A stretch of 31,114 nt of DNA, taken from the NCBI GenBank assembly GCA_964583765.1, contig CAZOWW010000067.1, positions 1 through 31,114 on the forward strand, read 5' to 3'. This stretch comes from CAZOWW01 sp964583765. Its GTDB lineage: Bacteria; Actinomycetota; Actinomycetes; Actinomycetales; Kineosporiaceae. This document shows, piece after piece, positions 9,631 to 18,977 of the stretch. The translations under genes were made by a program, and so were the position numbers. Under the pieces are notes generated by a model. It worked only from the letters and a program-made list of their open reading frames with translations, was not told the DNA's origin and made no database searches. How positions within the stretch are numbered: position 1 is the stretch's first letter; each line of letters starts with the position of its first letter.

Positions 9631-10490
9631 GGGTCGAAGGGGTTCGGACACGCGAATGGATCGATCGCCAGGGCAGCTGGTCAGCGCCAAACTGCCGAGA
9701 CACCGGTGGTCGTCGAGGGCCCCATGGCCGGGCGCCAGCTGGCGCACCTGGGCAGCCGGGGCCACGAGGGACATCCGGCAGCCGAAGCGCACCGTGTACT
9801 CCACGACCGCATCTCCAGGCGCCGTCGTACCGCTGCCACGCGCACAGGCCGCCGGGGTACCAGCAGCCGGCGCTGTGCAGGACGCGGCCCCCGGACGCTT
9901 CCAGGGCGGGTAGGCGCGGTAGTCGAGCACACCCAGGAGGATGGGCAGGTCATCGGACAACTCACGCAGACGTCGCTGCCTCAGGACGTGGGCGTCGACA
10001 ACCCCAGCAGGGTCCGCAACGCGGGCCCACTCCCGAAAGGCCCCGGCGGAGCGCCAAGTAGCCCCACGGCCTTGGCGAGCGACTCGGAGTGCTGCAACGA
10101 CCGGCACCATGCAATCTCGGTGCCGAGGTCCACCTCCACCCGTCTGACGGCCGCCGAGACCTGCGGTGGCCACGTCGTGGTTGTGAGACCTCGCCTCATC
10201 TGGTCGTCGCCGTCCCCTGCGCGCCGAGCGCCCTCCCTGATCCCCGCCAAGTCATCTCGCCCTACCGCAGCAATCATGAGCTGCCCACCCTCGGTGCGAC
10301 CCTTGTTCGCCACACCCGCAAGCGCCTCGTACCGTGCCCTTGCCTGGGCCATCGTCAGCGTGACCGCGGACGTCGCCGCACCCAGTGGAGCCGAGCCACC
10401 ATCGCTCGCGTCCGTTCCCCCAGCGCAACCAGCCAGCACGCCCACCAGCAGCAATGCGCCAGTCATCATCTTGCGCACAAGCACCCCCAC
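9577..10490 (-). CDS. Lipoprotein of unknown function (frameshifted)
   Basis: The N-terminus is a lipoprotein signal peptide: basic VRK, a hydrophobic run and the lipobox LAGC, with the lipidated Cys at about residue 22. The first frame stops at 9981 (169 aa). The adjacent frame carries a sensible continuation (for example FREWARVADPAG and LRELSDDLPILLGVLDY) to 9577. One missing base in the C-run 10041-10044 would join the two into about 304 aa. No family is recognised. The stop would fall inside the end of the convergent DUF4913 gene, so the true C-terminus could be shorter. Starts GTG 10490 and GTG 10478 are both possible. Confidence 0.6.
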
Positions 10491-10574
10491 ACGATCCGCT
10501 ATCGGCGATCACATCATCAGGGCAGTCGGGGACTTGCCCTGGGGGGTCATCACCCGCGTCCGCGAGGCTCCACT

Positions 10575-10605
10575 CGCCCTCCCAGGCTCAACAGCTGGGA
10601 GGGCG
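10575..10605 (-). terminator. 11-bp perfect hairpin after the secreted-protein gene
   Basis: CGCCCTCCCAG (10575-10585) pairs with CTGGGAGGGCG (10595-10605) around a 9-nt loop. It lies 28 bp past the stop of the giant secreted-protein gene, in the right place to end its transcript. There is no T-run, which is usual for actinomycete terminators. Confidence 0.7.
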
Positions 10606-10632
10606 CATCACCATTGATCAGACAAACCATCG

Positions 10633-13600
10633 TTACGAGGTGAAGTACCCCTCGACGTCCGCCACCACGTGCACCGTCCCGGGAGAGCCGTTGTAGAAGT
10701 CGATCGATCCGTCAATGACCGGCGCGACCACGACGAGGCTCGAGACCGTCTGTCCGGCCACGAAGTTGAGGTTCGAGGTTCCCGGAAGCGGCTGCCCGTC
10801 GCTCAGGACGGTAAGTGCCCCCGCCGCCTGGGGGCTGGTGACGGTGACGTTGAGAACGACCGCCGTCACGTTGCTGTCCACCGGGACACCAGGCCCGTCG
10901 AAGATCGAGAACACGGCAGCCGTACCCGCGGTGACGACTCCGCCGGCTCCACCGAGTCCGGTGCGGGTGTCCATCGCGCGTGCGCTCGGTACCACTCGGA
11001 GAACCGAGCCGTCAGCGGAGTAATAGCCGGCCAGATCGGCGACGAGGTCAACTGTGCCGGCCGAGCCGTTGTAGAGATCGACCTTGCCGTTGACTACCGG
11101 AACCGTGACCAGGTCGGCCACCGTCCGCCCCGCAGCGAAGTTCACGTTCGACGTGGACGGCAGCGAACGACCGTCCGGGTAGACCGTGATGGATCCGGAC
11201 GACGCAGGCCCGACCGCGGTCACCGTCATCACGACCGCCGTCACCCCGCTGCTGGGCACCCCCGCCACACCGGCAACCTGCAGCGCCACGCGCCCCTTGG
11301 CCGCCACCTTGGCCTTCGCCGCTCCCACCCCGGCGCGCGTGTCCAGAACCCTCGTCGGCCCCACAGTGGTCAGCGCGGAGCCCTTGCCGGTCTGCGTCGT
11401 GTAGTAGCCGGCCAGGTCGGCGATCAGGTCGACGGTGCCGGCCGAGCCGTTGTAGAGATCGACCTTGCCGTTGACCACCGGAACCGTGACCAGGTTCGCG
11501 ATCGTCTGCCCGGCCGCGAAGTTCACATTGGGCGTCGACGGCAACGAACGACCGTCCGGGTAGACCGTGATGGACCCAGACGACGCAGGCCCGACCGCGG
11601 TCACGGTCATCACGACCGCCGTGATCCCGCTCGTGGGCACCCCGGCCACGCCCGCAACCTGCAGAACCGCTCGCCCCTTGGCCGCGACCTTGGCCTTCGA
11701 CGCACCCACCCCGGCGCGCGTGTCCAGAACCCTCGTCGGCCCTACAGGCGCGAATCGAGCCGGCAACTGCGCCGGAGCGGCAGTCACCTGGTACGCGTGG
11801 GGCAGGTACCCCGTGGACGGCGTACCTGTGTCGTAACCGACGCTGTCCAGAACCAGGTCATAGGTACCCGGAGCGAGAGTGGCCGTCCCCAGCATCACCG
11901 TGAGCTGGGTTCCAGCGGCATCGACGGAAATCACCGGATTCTGCATGCCGGACGTGAGCGTCGACCCTCCCGATGCGAGACTCACCTGCGTGGCCAGCGT
12001 GAGGTGAGTGCCGCGAATCACCACCTGGTTCGCCCCGCCCGCCGGCCCTCGCGCAGGGGAGACCGAAGAGATCGTCGCTGCGGCCTGTGAGCCGCAGCCG
12101 AAGTCACAGACACCCTGGAAGTAGTAGTCGAACGGCGCCGCCGTGAGGTTCGGCGTCACCAGCAGCACGGACTGCTGATTCTGACCGCTGGTGGGCTGGC
12201 ACCTGAAGTCAGTCGCGCTACCGGCATACGTACCGTTGCACTGGTTGAAGGCTGCCCAAGAGGCTTGATTGGCCATGCTCAGCCATGGCACCCCGGTTCC
12301 GTATCCATGGACGCCGAACGCCTGCGACCCCTGGGATGTGACCACGGCACAGTAGGCCGTCATCGACTCAGTCAATCGACCGTTCATCGGCCCGAAACCC
12401 GTAGCGGACAACTGATGAGCTGCACACTCCGGCGCCCAACCGGCCGCCGTTGCCACTCGCCAGGTATCGACGTGAGCGGGAATCGAAATGCCGGAGTAGC
12501 CCTCGGCGCCAGTGACGATCTGATAGTCGGTCGAGCCGGTCACCCTGCATCCGTCTGCATTCTCCCAGCAGACGACATGACCCGCCGCGTCCGTGACCAC
12601 GAGAATCGCCCCAGCAGGGTGGGGAGCTTTGACGCGCACACCGAACCAGAATTTGTCAGCGGCGTCGGCCGTGACACGTTCGCACACCGTGTCCAGAGCC
12701 GAGGTCAGCACGTGCAGCGTAGAGGGACCACCCACCGTCAGGGACGCCGCAGCCGGACAGACCGCGCTTTTCGACACATCCCGCCGCACGATCCGGTAGG
12801 TGTCGCCAGCGCTCGCGGTAGACACCAGTGCCGTGTAATCGACCCCCTGTGTCAGCGAACACATACCACTGCTGGTGCCGATGCACACGAAGGCCCCTTT
12901 CGGATCGTAGATCTCGATGGCGCCATTCGCAACGTTGGTGTTATTGAGATAGTCGATCATCTCGCCCGTGGAGTGCTGCCCCGCGGGAATACTGAAGCAG
13001 CCGACCATCGAACTCGCCGTGAGGGAGACCTCGGCTCCCCAGGAACCGCCGAAACCGGACTGAGGCCAGATCGGGCAACCGGCCGACAGGTCGGTGCGTT
13101 GCACGAGCGCTCGATAGGAGCTGGGTTCAGTCTGTGCTGCGAGCAACATGTGGAACGGTGCCACGCCGGTCAGTTGGCACACGGCGTAGCTGAAGGAAGC
13201 GTCGGGACACTGAGGCACAGCGGCGGAGTCGACGAGGCTCATCACCGCGTTGGTTCCATCGGCCGCAATCTCGTTGAAGATGTAGGCGCTCTTGCCGGAT
13301 GCGGTCGGGAGTGAAAGACAGAGAATCTGCCCGATGCCCGCGAAAGTACCAGTGACGGCTCCCGTGGCGAACCCGGTGTCACCCGTCGATTGGCAACCCC
13401 GGCTCTCATCCGCGGCCATGAAGACTGCGCCGATGTGGTCGACAGACAACGGGTACGTGTTGGCCAGGAGGGTGTAGTCGCCGGCCGCCAGGCTGCACAT
13501 GGGCCCTGTGTTCGTGCATGCCGCGGACCCGTCCGGGAAGTACAGCGAGCTGGTCAGACCGGTTTCCTGCGGGCTCACCGCGTAGACGCGATAGGTCCCT

Positions 13601-14724
13601 GCCTTCGTGACGTGAAGGATCCGGCACCGGATCGTCGAGCTCGTGTCAGGCGCCTGTCCGAAGGTCAGCTGACTGCCCTGCAGACACCCCGTCGGGTGCG
13701 TCAAGTTGTTCATGATGACGGCATAGTCATCCGCAGTGCCGTAGTTGTTCATCAGCAGTGCCCGATAGGGACCGCTCCCGGTGAGTGTGCAGTCCCCCCT
13801 GGCCAGAGAGCAGACCTGTTCGCCACGGGCGTCGAAGATCGACTCCGAGAGTCCGCTCCCGTTGACGGACGCCATGTCGACGTTCAGCACACTGCCGGTG
13901 AGCATGCCAAGGGAATAGCAGACCCCCACAGCCCCCGCCGCGAGACTCCCGCGCAATGTGCCGGTTGCGAAGGATGGGTTCGCCACGGAGCAACTCTCGT
14001 CTGACATCAGCGCGAGAACGGACAAGGTGTACGAGGGGCTCCCTTGTGTTGAGACCTGGACGGTGTAGGTACCAGGCCCACTGGTGGAACACCGCGGAAC
14101 CTCGTACCAGTACATCTGCTGGCAGTCGACCACGGTGGCGTCCGGCTTCACCACCGAGACCGGCAGACGATTGCCGTTGCTGTCCCCTACGCGAACGACG
14201 AGCAGGTCGGAGCTGGACGTCAACGTGAGGGAGAAAGAGTCGACCCCTCCCGCCGAGGGGGTGGTGCACGGATAGACCACGCCGGTCACGATCTTCCCGT
14301 GGCAGGTGTCCGGCACTGCCGCACTGGACAGGACGCTCCGGACAGACCTGGCACGACGCTGGCGGACATCCTTGGGCTGTACGGGCGCAGCGGCTGCCGG
14401 CTGAGCAGAAGGCCGTGGCGCGGTCTTGACCCAGCCCGATTTGGCGGCGGGCACACCGGCCGAGGCCGATGATTGGCTCGTCCTGGGCGCAGATGCACCA
14501 CCTGTCATCGCCATCGGCTGAGCAGATGCACCACCTGTGGTCGCCGTCGACCGGCTCGAGGACGACGCGTCCCGGGACGTGGCCGATCCAGTGGCTCCGC
14601 CCGCAGTAGCAGCTGAAGCCCCTGGTGACGTGACGCCAACGACGAGCACCAGCAAGCACACGGTTGTCGCGACCACGACAAGCCCCCGCGAGAGCCGGTT
14701 CGACAGATCGAATCCAGAACGCAT
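10633..14724 (-). CDS. Giant secreted multi-module protein (Cys repeats, TIG/IPT, RVLDTR modules)
   Basis: The 1363-aa product has a Sec signal peptide (hydrophobic core about 14-30, cleavage after about residue 38) and a low-complexity Ser/Ala/Thr linker to about 125. From about 140 to 880 I see seven degenerate modules of about 100 residues, each with about four Cys and an xVCxxxxGxCxLTG-like segment before a Tyr-rich strand; they look like PPC-type beta-sandwiches. A TIG/IPT domain (about 885-980, SVSPARGPAGG) follows, then three actinobacterial RVLDTR modules (about 990-1107, 1108-1234, 1235-1363). No cell-wall anchor or catalytic motif is seen. ATG 14724 has GGGGAG upstream. It sits between the transfer and mobilization operons, so it is probably cargo with an adhesion or surface role. 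Confidence 0.9.
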   Translation of the reverse strand: MRSGFDLSNRLSRGLVVVATTVCLLVLVVGVTSPGASAATAGGATGSATSRDASSSSRSTATTGGASAQPMAMTGGASAPRTSQSSASAGVPAAKSGWVKTAPRPSAQPAAAAPVQPKDVRQRRARSVRSVLSSAAVPDTCHGKIVTGVVYPCTTPSAGGVDSFSLTLTSSSDLLVVRVGDSNGNRLPVSVVKPDATVVDCQQMYWYEVPRCSTSGPGTYTVQVSTQGSPSYTLSVLALMSDESCSVANPSFATGTLRGSLAAGAVGVCYSLGMLTGSVLNVDMASVNGSGLSESIFDARGEQVCSLARGDCTLTGSGPYRALLMNNYGTADDYAVIMNNLTHPTGCLQGSQLTFGQAPDTSSTIRCRILHVTKAGTYRVYAVSPQETGLTSSLYFPDGSAACTNTGPMCSLAAGDYTLLANTYPLSVDHIGAVFMAADESRGCQSTGDTGFATGAVTGTFAGIGQILCLSLPTASGKSAYIFNEIAADGTNAVMSLVDSAAVPQCPDASFSYAVCQLTGVAPFHMLLAAQTEPSSYRALVQRTDLSAGCPIWPQSGFGGSWGAEVSLTASSMVGCFSIPAGQHSTGEMIDYLNNTNVANGAIEIYDPKGAFVCIGTSSGMCSLTQGVDYTALVSTASAGDTYRIVRRDVSKSAVCPAAASLTVGGPSTLHVLTSALDTVCERVTADAADKFWFGVRVKAPHPAGAILVVTDAAGHVVCWENADGCRVTGSTDYQIVTGAEGYSGISIPAHVDTWRVATAAGWAPECAAHQLSATGFGPMNGRLTESMTAYCAVVTSQGSQAFGVHGYGTGVPWLSMANQASWAAFNQCNGTYAGSATDFRCQPTSGQNQQSVLLVTPNLTAAPFDYYFQGVCDFGCGSQAAATISSVSPARGPAGGANQVVIRGTHLTLATQVSLASGGSTLTSGMQNPVISVDAAGTQLTVMLGTATLAPGTYDLVLDSVGYDTGTPSTGYLPHAYQVTAAPAQLPARFAPVGPTRVLDTRAGVGASKAKVAAKGRAVLQVAGVAGVPTSGITAVVMTVTAVGPASSGSITVYPDGRSLPSTPNVNFAAGQTIANLVTVPVVNGKVDLYNGSAGTVDLIADLAGYYTTQTGKGSALTTVGPTRVLDTRAGVGAAKAKVAAKGRVALQVAGVAGVPSSGVTAVVMTVTAVGPASSGSITVYPDGRSLPSTSNVNFAAGRTVADLVTVPVVNGKVDLYNGSAGTVDLVADLAGYYSADGSVLRVVPSARAMDTRTGLGGAGGVVTAGTAAVFSIFDGPGVPVDSNVTAVVLNVTVTSPQAAGALTVLSDGQPLPGTSNLNFVAGQTVSSLVVVAPVIDGSIDFYNGSPGTVHVVADVEGYFTS
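11021..11755 (-). repeat. Tandem 381-bp coding repeat (two RVLDTR modules)
   Basis: Two consecutive units, about 11021-11401 and 11402-11755, are highly alike at the DNA level with a 381-bp (127-codon) period. The third module (10633-11020) is clearly more divergent. The pattern points to a recent in-frame duplication or gene conversion of one module. Confidence 0.85.
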
Positions 14725-15043
14725 CGCAACTCCCCGTCACACGCTGCGCAGCTGACCGCCCCTGCGGCCTCTTGGCGTGGCGGACAGTAGCACCCGGCCA
14801 GGGCGCCCATGGTCACGTTGACCTACCAGCTCCTCCCACGATCCCAACACGTCACCCGTTGGGGTTCAGCACGCGGGAAGTGGGAACTTCACGAAGGACG
14901 GTCCAGGTCGTGCTGATCGGTGCCGCCGCGTCCAGGCGTGCTCAAGCGGATGGCAGCGGGGCCCCCGACCCGGCAGCCCGGAGATCCCCTCGTGCCCCGA
15001 CTCTGTGGTGACACTCCGGGCATCTCCACCCCATCGGTCGAGG
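14725..15043. other. Gene-free gap between cargo and mobilization operon
   Basis: This 319-bp gap lies between the end of the minus-strand mobilization operon and the start of the secreted-protein gene. Frames are open by chance only. The ribosome binding site for the secreted protein (GGGGAG) is at its left end; I could not identify a convincing promoter. Confidence 0.5.
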
Positions 15044-15870
15044 TCACGGTCGGTGCAGACACACGCTGCGCCCCGACCACCCAGGAAGATCAGCTGCGTA
15101 CGTCCAGCTGAGTTTTCGAGCCGGCTCCTTCCAACGGGCCGGAGGTCGCCGGACGAGGCCGAGCTTCTCCGCCCCATCCCGGCTGCCGCCGATCATCTCG
15201 GCGACGGACTTCGGATCGGTGGTCCTCAGCGACTCGATGAGCTCGGCGGCCAGCGCCTCCGGGTCCTGGTCCCGTACGTCGATCACGAGACCGAACTGCA
15301 GGTGCGGGTCCTCGACCTTGTCTGCCGTGGCCGGGTAGAGGAACGTCAGCCGGGCGGTGTCGATCTCCTTCAGCCAGGCAGTGCACCAACCTGGGGCGCA
15401 CTCCCAATGGCCAAGGATCGTTGGATCGGCCCGGAGTTGCTCGTCGATCAGGCGGGCAAGCGTCCTGGCCGGCCACGCCCAGGCGTGATCCTCCTCGGCC
15501 CGAGCGACTTCCCGGTCATACATCACGGCGTCGAACCGCATCTCCCCGAGCGGCTCGCCAGAGGCGGGGGTCCGCCAATCGCGCCAGATCACCTCCGACC
15601 CCTCCCGCACGATCGTGACGTACAGGCCGCCACAACATCCCTCGGAACAGGCCGCCACCGCGAGGTTGATCTCTTTCGGCTCGCTCGTGGCCCGGAGGCG
15701 CCCGCTGTGGACCAGCCGCTCCGGCGACGCAGCCGGACCCTTGTCGAACGCGGCCGACGACCGGGTCTGACGGGCCCGACCGGCGCGAAGGCTTCCGGTG
15801 GGGTCCGACAGGAGTTCCCGCGAGCGCCAGGCTGGGCGTCGGAACCTCCCCTGCCGACCAACTCAGCCAT
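15044..15870 (-). CDS. Conserved hypothetical ICE protein (start region frameshifted)
   Basis: The protein contains a distinctive EINLAVAACSEGCCGGLYVTI stretch with a Cys cluster, then an acidic/aromatic body ending at 15044. The first canonical in-frame start is GTG 15658, but the coherent sequence and GC-rich third positions continue upstream to about 15815. ATG 15870 lies 3 bp after the DUF2637 stop (TGACCGATG), an ideal coupled start, yet is one frame off. One missing base in the C-run 15817-15819 would join them into about 275 aa. The function is unknown; it is the last gene of the mobilization operon. The frame repair is inferred; the core 15044-15658 is solid. Confidence 0.7.
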
Positions 15871-15873
15871 CGG

Positions 15874-16932
15874 TCAGGAGAAGGAGACCCGCTTAACCAC
15901 CTCGTTCTCCCCCGCGACACCCCCGATTCGTTCGTCAGTCTGCTCTCTGCCTCCGAGCGCCTGGGCACGGAGACGCTGGGCTGTCCGCACCGAGACGGAG
16001 TGTCCCGGCTGGCGCAGGAGATCGGCGAGAGCAGGTGCAGCGATGCCAGGAGCGTCGCGCACCAGGTCGCGGACAAGATCCTCCCGGCGGAGGCGGTCGA
16101 GATCCTGGGCAGAGTACGGCTTCGAAGATCGCTGCTCCGGTTTCGAGGCCGTCGTTCGAACTCGGGCGCCAGCCCGAGCACCTCGTGCCTTGGCCATGTG
16201 CTGGGCGAGGGTGAGATCCTCGCCGGTCCTCTCCACGGGTTCTGATGGGGAGACCGGATTCGATGTCGCGAAGGCCGTCCCCGTGAGCTGCCCATAGAGC
16301 ACCAGGTTCCGCCACACGACCCAGCTGCTGCGAGGAGCGAGCAGCCACCGCGCGACCCGCAGCCGAGGCAACGGCTCAGGCAAGAGACCCATGCGGGTCA
16401 GAGCCCGCCGTCTCGCGGTGACGACGACGCTCTCGAAACAGATGACGAACATGGCGGGCGGGACGGCGTGCAGCAGTTGTGCCGTGAGCGTTCGGGCCGC
16501 CGAGGCGTTCGCGGCGACGGTCGCAGTCGACAGGGCCGCGACGAGCAGCCGCATCACGGGGGCGGAACGTCCATCTCTGGCGGCCCGGATGACTTTGAGA
16601 CTGAGCACGACGATGCCGAGGTCGAAGCTCAACGGCACGGCGGGCGCGAGCCAGGGAGGGTATCCGCCCTGCAGAATCGCCAGGTCTCGCAGGGTTCGGT
16701 AGCTGGTGGCGAAGCCCACGACGATGAGGACCACGATGCCCACGGTTGTGGCGGCGTCGACGACCTGGTCGAGCCAGCTGTCGGGTCGTTGACGTCCCGG
16801 TTCGGCGCCGACCTCACCGAAAGCCACCGCAGGGGCTTGGACAGTGGCATGAGCTTTCGCGTCCTGGGGAAGATCGCCGACCGAGGTGGAACCCTGCGCA
16901 CGGTCGGCGATGGGCGTGGTCGGGCTGTTCAC
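15874..16932 (-). CDS. DUF2637 membrane protein, plasmid-transfer (Spd-like) type
   Basis: The 352-aa product carries a DUF2637 domain (about residues 55-200) with four hydrophobic helices, including segments near IGIVVLIVVGFATSYRTL, PLSFDLGIVVLSLKV and the MFVICFE helix. A charged cytoplasmic C-terminal part with a possible helix-turn-helix (about 285-335, LADLLRQPGHSVSVRTAQR) follows. DUF2637 proteins are frequent on actinomycete conjugative plasmids and ICEs and are linked to spread or transfer. I chose GTG 16932 because AGGAGA lies about 8 bp upstream; the open frame extends to 17145 without a better start. It lies 82 bp after the primase-like gene and 3 bp before the next ATG. Confidence 0.85.
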   Translation of the reverse strand: MNSPTTPIADRAQGSTSVGDLPQDAKAHATVQAPAVAFGEVGAEPGRQRPDSWLDQVVDAATTVGIVVLIVVGFATSYRTLRDLAILQGGYPPWLAPAVPLSFDLGIVVLSLKVIRAARDGRSAPVMRLLVAALSTATVAANASAARTLTAQLLHAVPPAMFVICFESVVVTARRRALTRMGLLPEPLPRLRVARWLLAPRSSWVVWRNLVLYGQLTGTAFATSNPVSPSEPVERTGEDLTLAQHMAKARGARAGARVRTTASKPEQRSSKPYSAQDLDRLRREDLVRDLVRDAPGIAAPALADLLRQPGHSVSVRTAQRLRAQALGGREQTDERIGGVAGENEVVKRVSFS

Positions 16933-17014
16933 GGACGTCTCTCCTGATCGGCGGAGCGGTGGACGGAGTGATGGGCAGCCGGGTGCGCGAGCCCTGGCGT
17001 GAGCTGGGTCTGCA

Positions 17015-18139
17015 TCAGCGACCTCGGATGCCCTGAGTCGTACGGGCCTTCGCAGGCGGCGGCAGGCGTTGGGCCACCTCGCGTTGGACGAGCTGCAGGT
17101 CGATGCCAATGCGGCGAGAGACCCGCTGCGCCTGGCGGGCAGCATCCCTCGGGGGGAGGGCTGCCAGGAGCGGGGCGACGTCCCGGAACGCCCCGACCCG
17201 TCCTTCGACCCATTGCAGATGTCCGGACCAGCCGTCGATGCGGTGGTCGACGACGAGGTCCACCAGCGGGACCACTCGCTCGGTCAGGGATGCAGTCAGC
17301 GCCGCCGGTCCGAGCTCCCGCAGGACGGCCGCGGGATCGCTGCCCTCAGGCAGGGAAGCCCCGAGGAGTTCGGTACCGCGTGGGGACAGCTGCTCGTAGG
17401 CCGCCGCAGCGGAGGCCCGGCCCGCGGGATCGGCGTCCGTGGCGACGACGATCGGCTTCTGGGTTCGCTGCGCGATCTCGGCGAGGATGTCCGCCTGGGC
17501 CGCAGTCAGCGCGGTTCCACACACGGCGAGGCCAGCGCACCGGCCACGCGTTCCCGAGCTGACCACGACGGCGTCCATCGGACCCTCGACCAACACGGGA
17601 GTCGCGCCCTGGGCGAGCGCGTCAGCCGCCTCGAGCAGGCCGAACAGGTGCTCGCCCTTGCGGTAGAGCGGGGTCGTCGGACTGTTCAGGTAGCGCGGTA
17701 CCCGCTCCTCGTCGGCACCAGGACGCGCGCGTCCCACGAAGGCCATCGCCTCACCGTCGGGGGCACGCAGGGTGAGCATCATGCGGTCGCGAAATCGGTC
17801 GATGAGCCGCCCGGTCCGAGCCCGCGTGGCCAGACCCGACGCCACCAGAGCTGCGTCGTCGTGCCCCCGTTCCCGCAGGTGGTCGAGGAGTCCGGTCCAG
17901 CTCCGGGGTGCGTGGCCCGCGGCCCAGGGCAGGTCCAGCGCGGCGGCCAGTCCTCGTTCCTGCAGGTAGGCGGGCACCCACGAGTCCCACACCCGTGCGG
18001 CGAAGAACGCGGCGGCCTCGTGGTGTGCGGTCAACAGTTCGTCAAGGCCGATGTCGCCATCTGCCCGTACCTGGGATGGCCGCCAGTGCACCCCCCGCGC
18101 GCGGTGCGGCTCGGAGGCTTCCGGGTGCCGCGTGGTCAT
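17015..18139 (-). CDS. DnaG-like primase core with Toprim domain
   Basis: The 374-aa product has a DnaG-type catalytic core: the N-terminal core segment with GRARPGADEERVPRYLNSPTTP-like residues (about 120-150), then a Toprim fold with the Glu motif VEGPMDAV (about 183-190) and the DxD motif ATDADPAG (about 233-240). It lacks the N-terminal CHC2 zinc finger and the helicase-binding tail of chromosomal DnaG, as is usual for primase-like proteins of mobile elements. It probably primes the transferred strand or element replication. ATG 18139 has GGAGG about 5 bp upstream and overlaps the stop of a hidden upstream frame as ATGA, which supports this start. Confidence 0.88.
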   Translation of the reverse strand: MTTRHPEASEPHRARGVHWRPSQVRADGDIGLDELLTAHHEAAAFFAARVWDSWVPAYLQERGLAAALDLPWAAGHAPRSWTGLLDHLRERGHDDAALVASGLATRARTGRLIDRFRDRMMLTLRAPDGEAMAFVGRARPGADEERVPRYLNSPTTPLYRKGEHLFGLLEAADALAQGATPVLVEGPMDAVVVSSGTRGRCAGLAVCGTALTAAQADILAEIAQRTQKPIVVATDADPAGRASAAAAYEQLSPRGTELLGASLPEGSDPAAVLRELGPAALTASLTERVVPLVDLVVDHRIDGWSGHLQWVEGRVGAFRDVAPLLAALPPRDAARQAQRVSRRIGIDLQLVQREVAQRLPPPAKARTTQGIRGR

Positions 18140-18446
18140 CGGCTCCTCCCACGCGTCGACGCAGCGATCGGCGCGGGAGCACGGCCCTGCCTGACCGGCC
18201 GGGCGCTGGCGAGCTCGACAGGGAACGCGCGAGCGACCACCACGCGCACCGAGGCCGGAGCGAGCGCGGAGCAGGACGGCGATCGGGTCCGGTCTCCGCC
18301 AGCGGTCCGGCCGCGGCAATACGAGCGGACTCGCGCGCGGCGACGCCCAGGTACGAGGCGAGCCCGGACGCCAGCAGCGAGGCCGTCCTCTCCCGGCCTG
18401 GCTCAGCCCGTGTGGCGCGGATCAGCCCGAGGTCGAGCCGGCTCAC
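18136..18446 (-). CDS. Small hypothetical protein hidden by a frameshift
   Basis: Two fragments in adjacent frames appear to be one gene. The first (GTG 18446) encodes an Ala/Arg-rich helical start containing LLASGLASYLGVAARESARI. The second encodes SVRVVVARAFPVELASARPV and ends with a TGA (18138-18136) that overlaps the primase ATG as ATGA. One missing base near 18255-18258 (CGG/CC boundary) would join them into about 103 aa. The coupled stop and GC-rich third positions make a real gene likely. The start is uncertain: the frame is open back to the upstream gene's stop at 18483. The function is unknown. Confidence 0.5.
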
Positions 18447-18482
18447 GGTGTCGGCCAGCGCGGCCAGGTCGGCGATCCCGGT

Positions 18483-18977
18483 TCAGCGGCGCGCCGGATC
18501 GACGGGGGCGTCGCCCAGGCCGGTGGACCAGATGTGCCGAGCGAGCAGGGTGTGCCGTGCGATGCGCTGCCACGCCTCGCCCGCCGGGCCGGTCGGCCGG
18601 GCGAGCGCGACGTCCGTGGGCGACAGGTGCCCCGGCGGCCGCGGATGGCGCCGCAGGGCTTGTCCGAGTGCGGCCACCGGGTGGATTTCCAGATCCTCGG
18701 GGTGGGCCGGCGCGGTCGTGGCGCCGATCCCCGTGAGGTCGGTGTGCACGGTGGACAGCAGATCCAGCAGACCTCGACGTGCGGACAGGGCGATGTCCAG
18801 GTCCACCCCGCTCACCGGTTCCTCCGTGCGCGCCACCGTGTAGAGACGGCGGGCGATGACGGCGAGGTGCTCGGTGAACGTGTTCGGCGGGTCCTCGTGG
18901 CCTGGGTGCACTTCACCGGCGGACGGCGATCGGGCCGGGGAATCAGTCGCCGCGCCAGCGGGCTCGATCTCGGTCAT
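18483..18977 (-). CDS. Hypothetical protein of the mobilization operon
   Basis: This 164-aa product has an acidic, Pro/Ser-rich N-terminus (about 1-32), then a mainly helical region (about 33-85, EHLAVIARRLYTVARTEE onward) and an Arg/His-rich C-terminus. I recognise no family. Start ATG 18977 overlaps the stop of the upstream gene (ATGA), so it is translated as part of the mobC-relaxase operon. Small proteins in this position in actinomycete elements are usually unnamed accessory transfer factors; that is context only. Confidence 0.72.
   Translation of the reverse strand: MTEIEPAGAATDSPARSPSAGEVHPGHEDPPNTFTEHLAVIARRLYTVARTEEPVSGVDLDIALSARRGLLDLLSTVHTDLTGIGATTAPAHPEDLEIHPVAALGQALRRHPRPPGHLSPTDVALARPTGPAGEAWQRIARHTLLARHIWSTGLGDAPVDPARR

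Noticed and set aside
12265..13314. 349-codon plus-strand frame inside the secreted-protein gene
   Set aside because: Antisense shadow; the minus-strand protein is continuous, has a signal peptide and recognisable modules.
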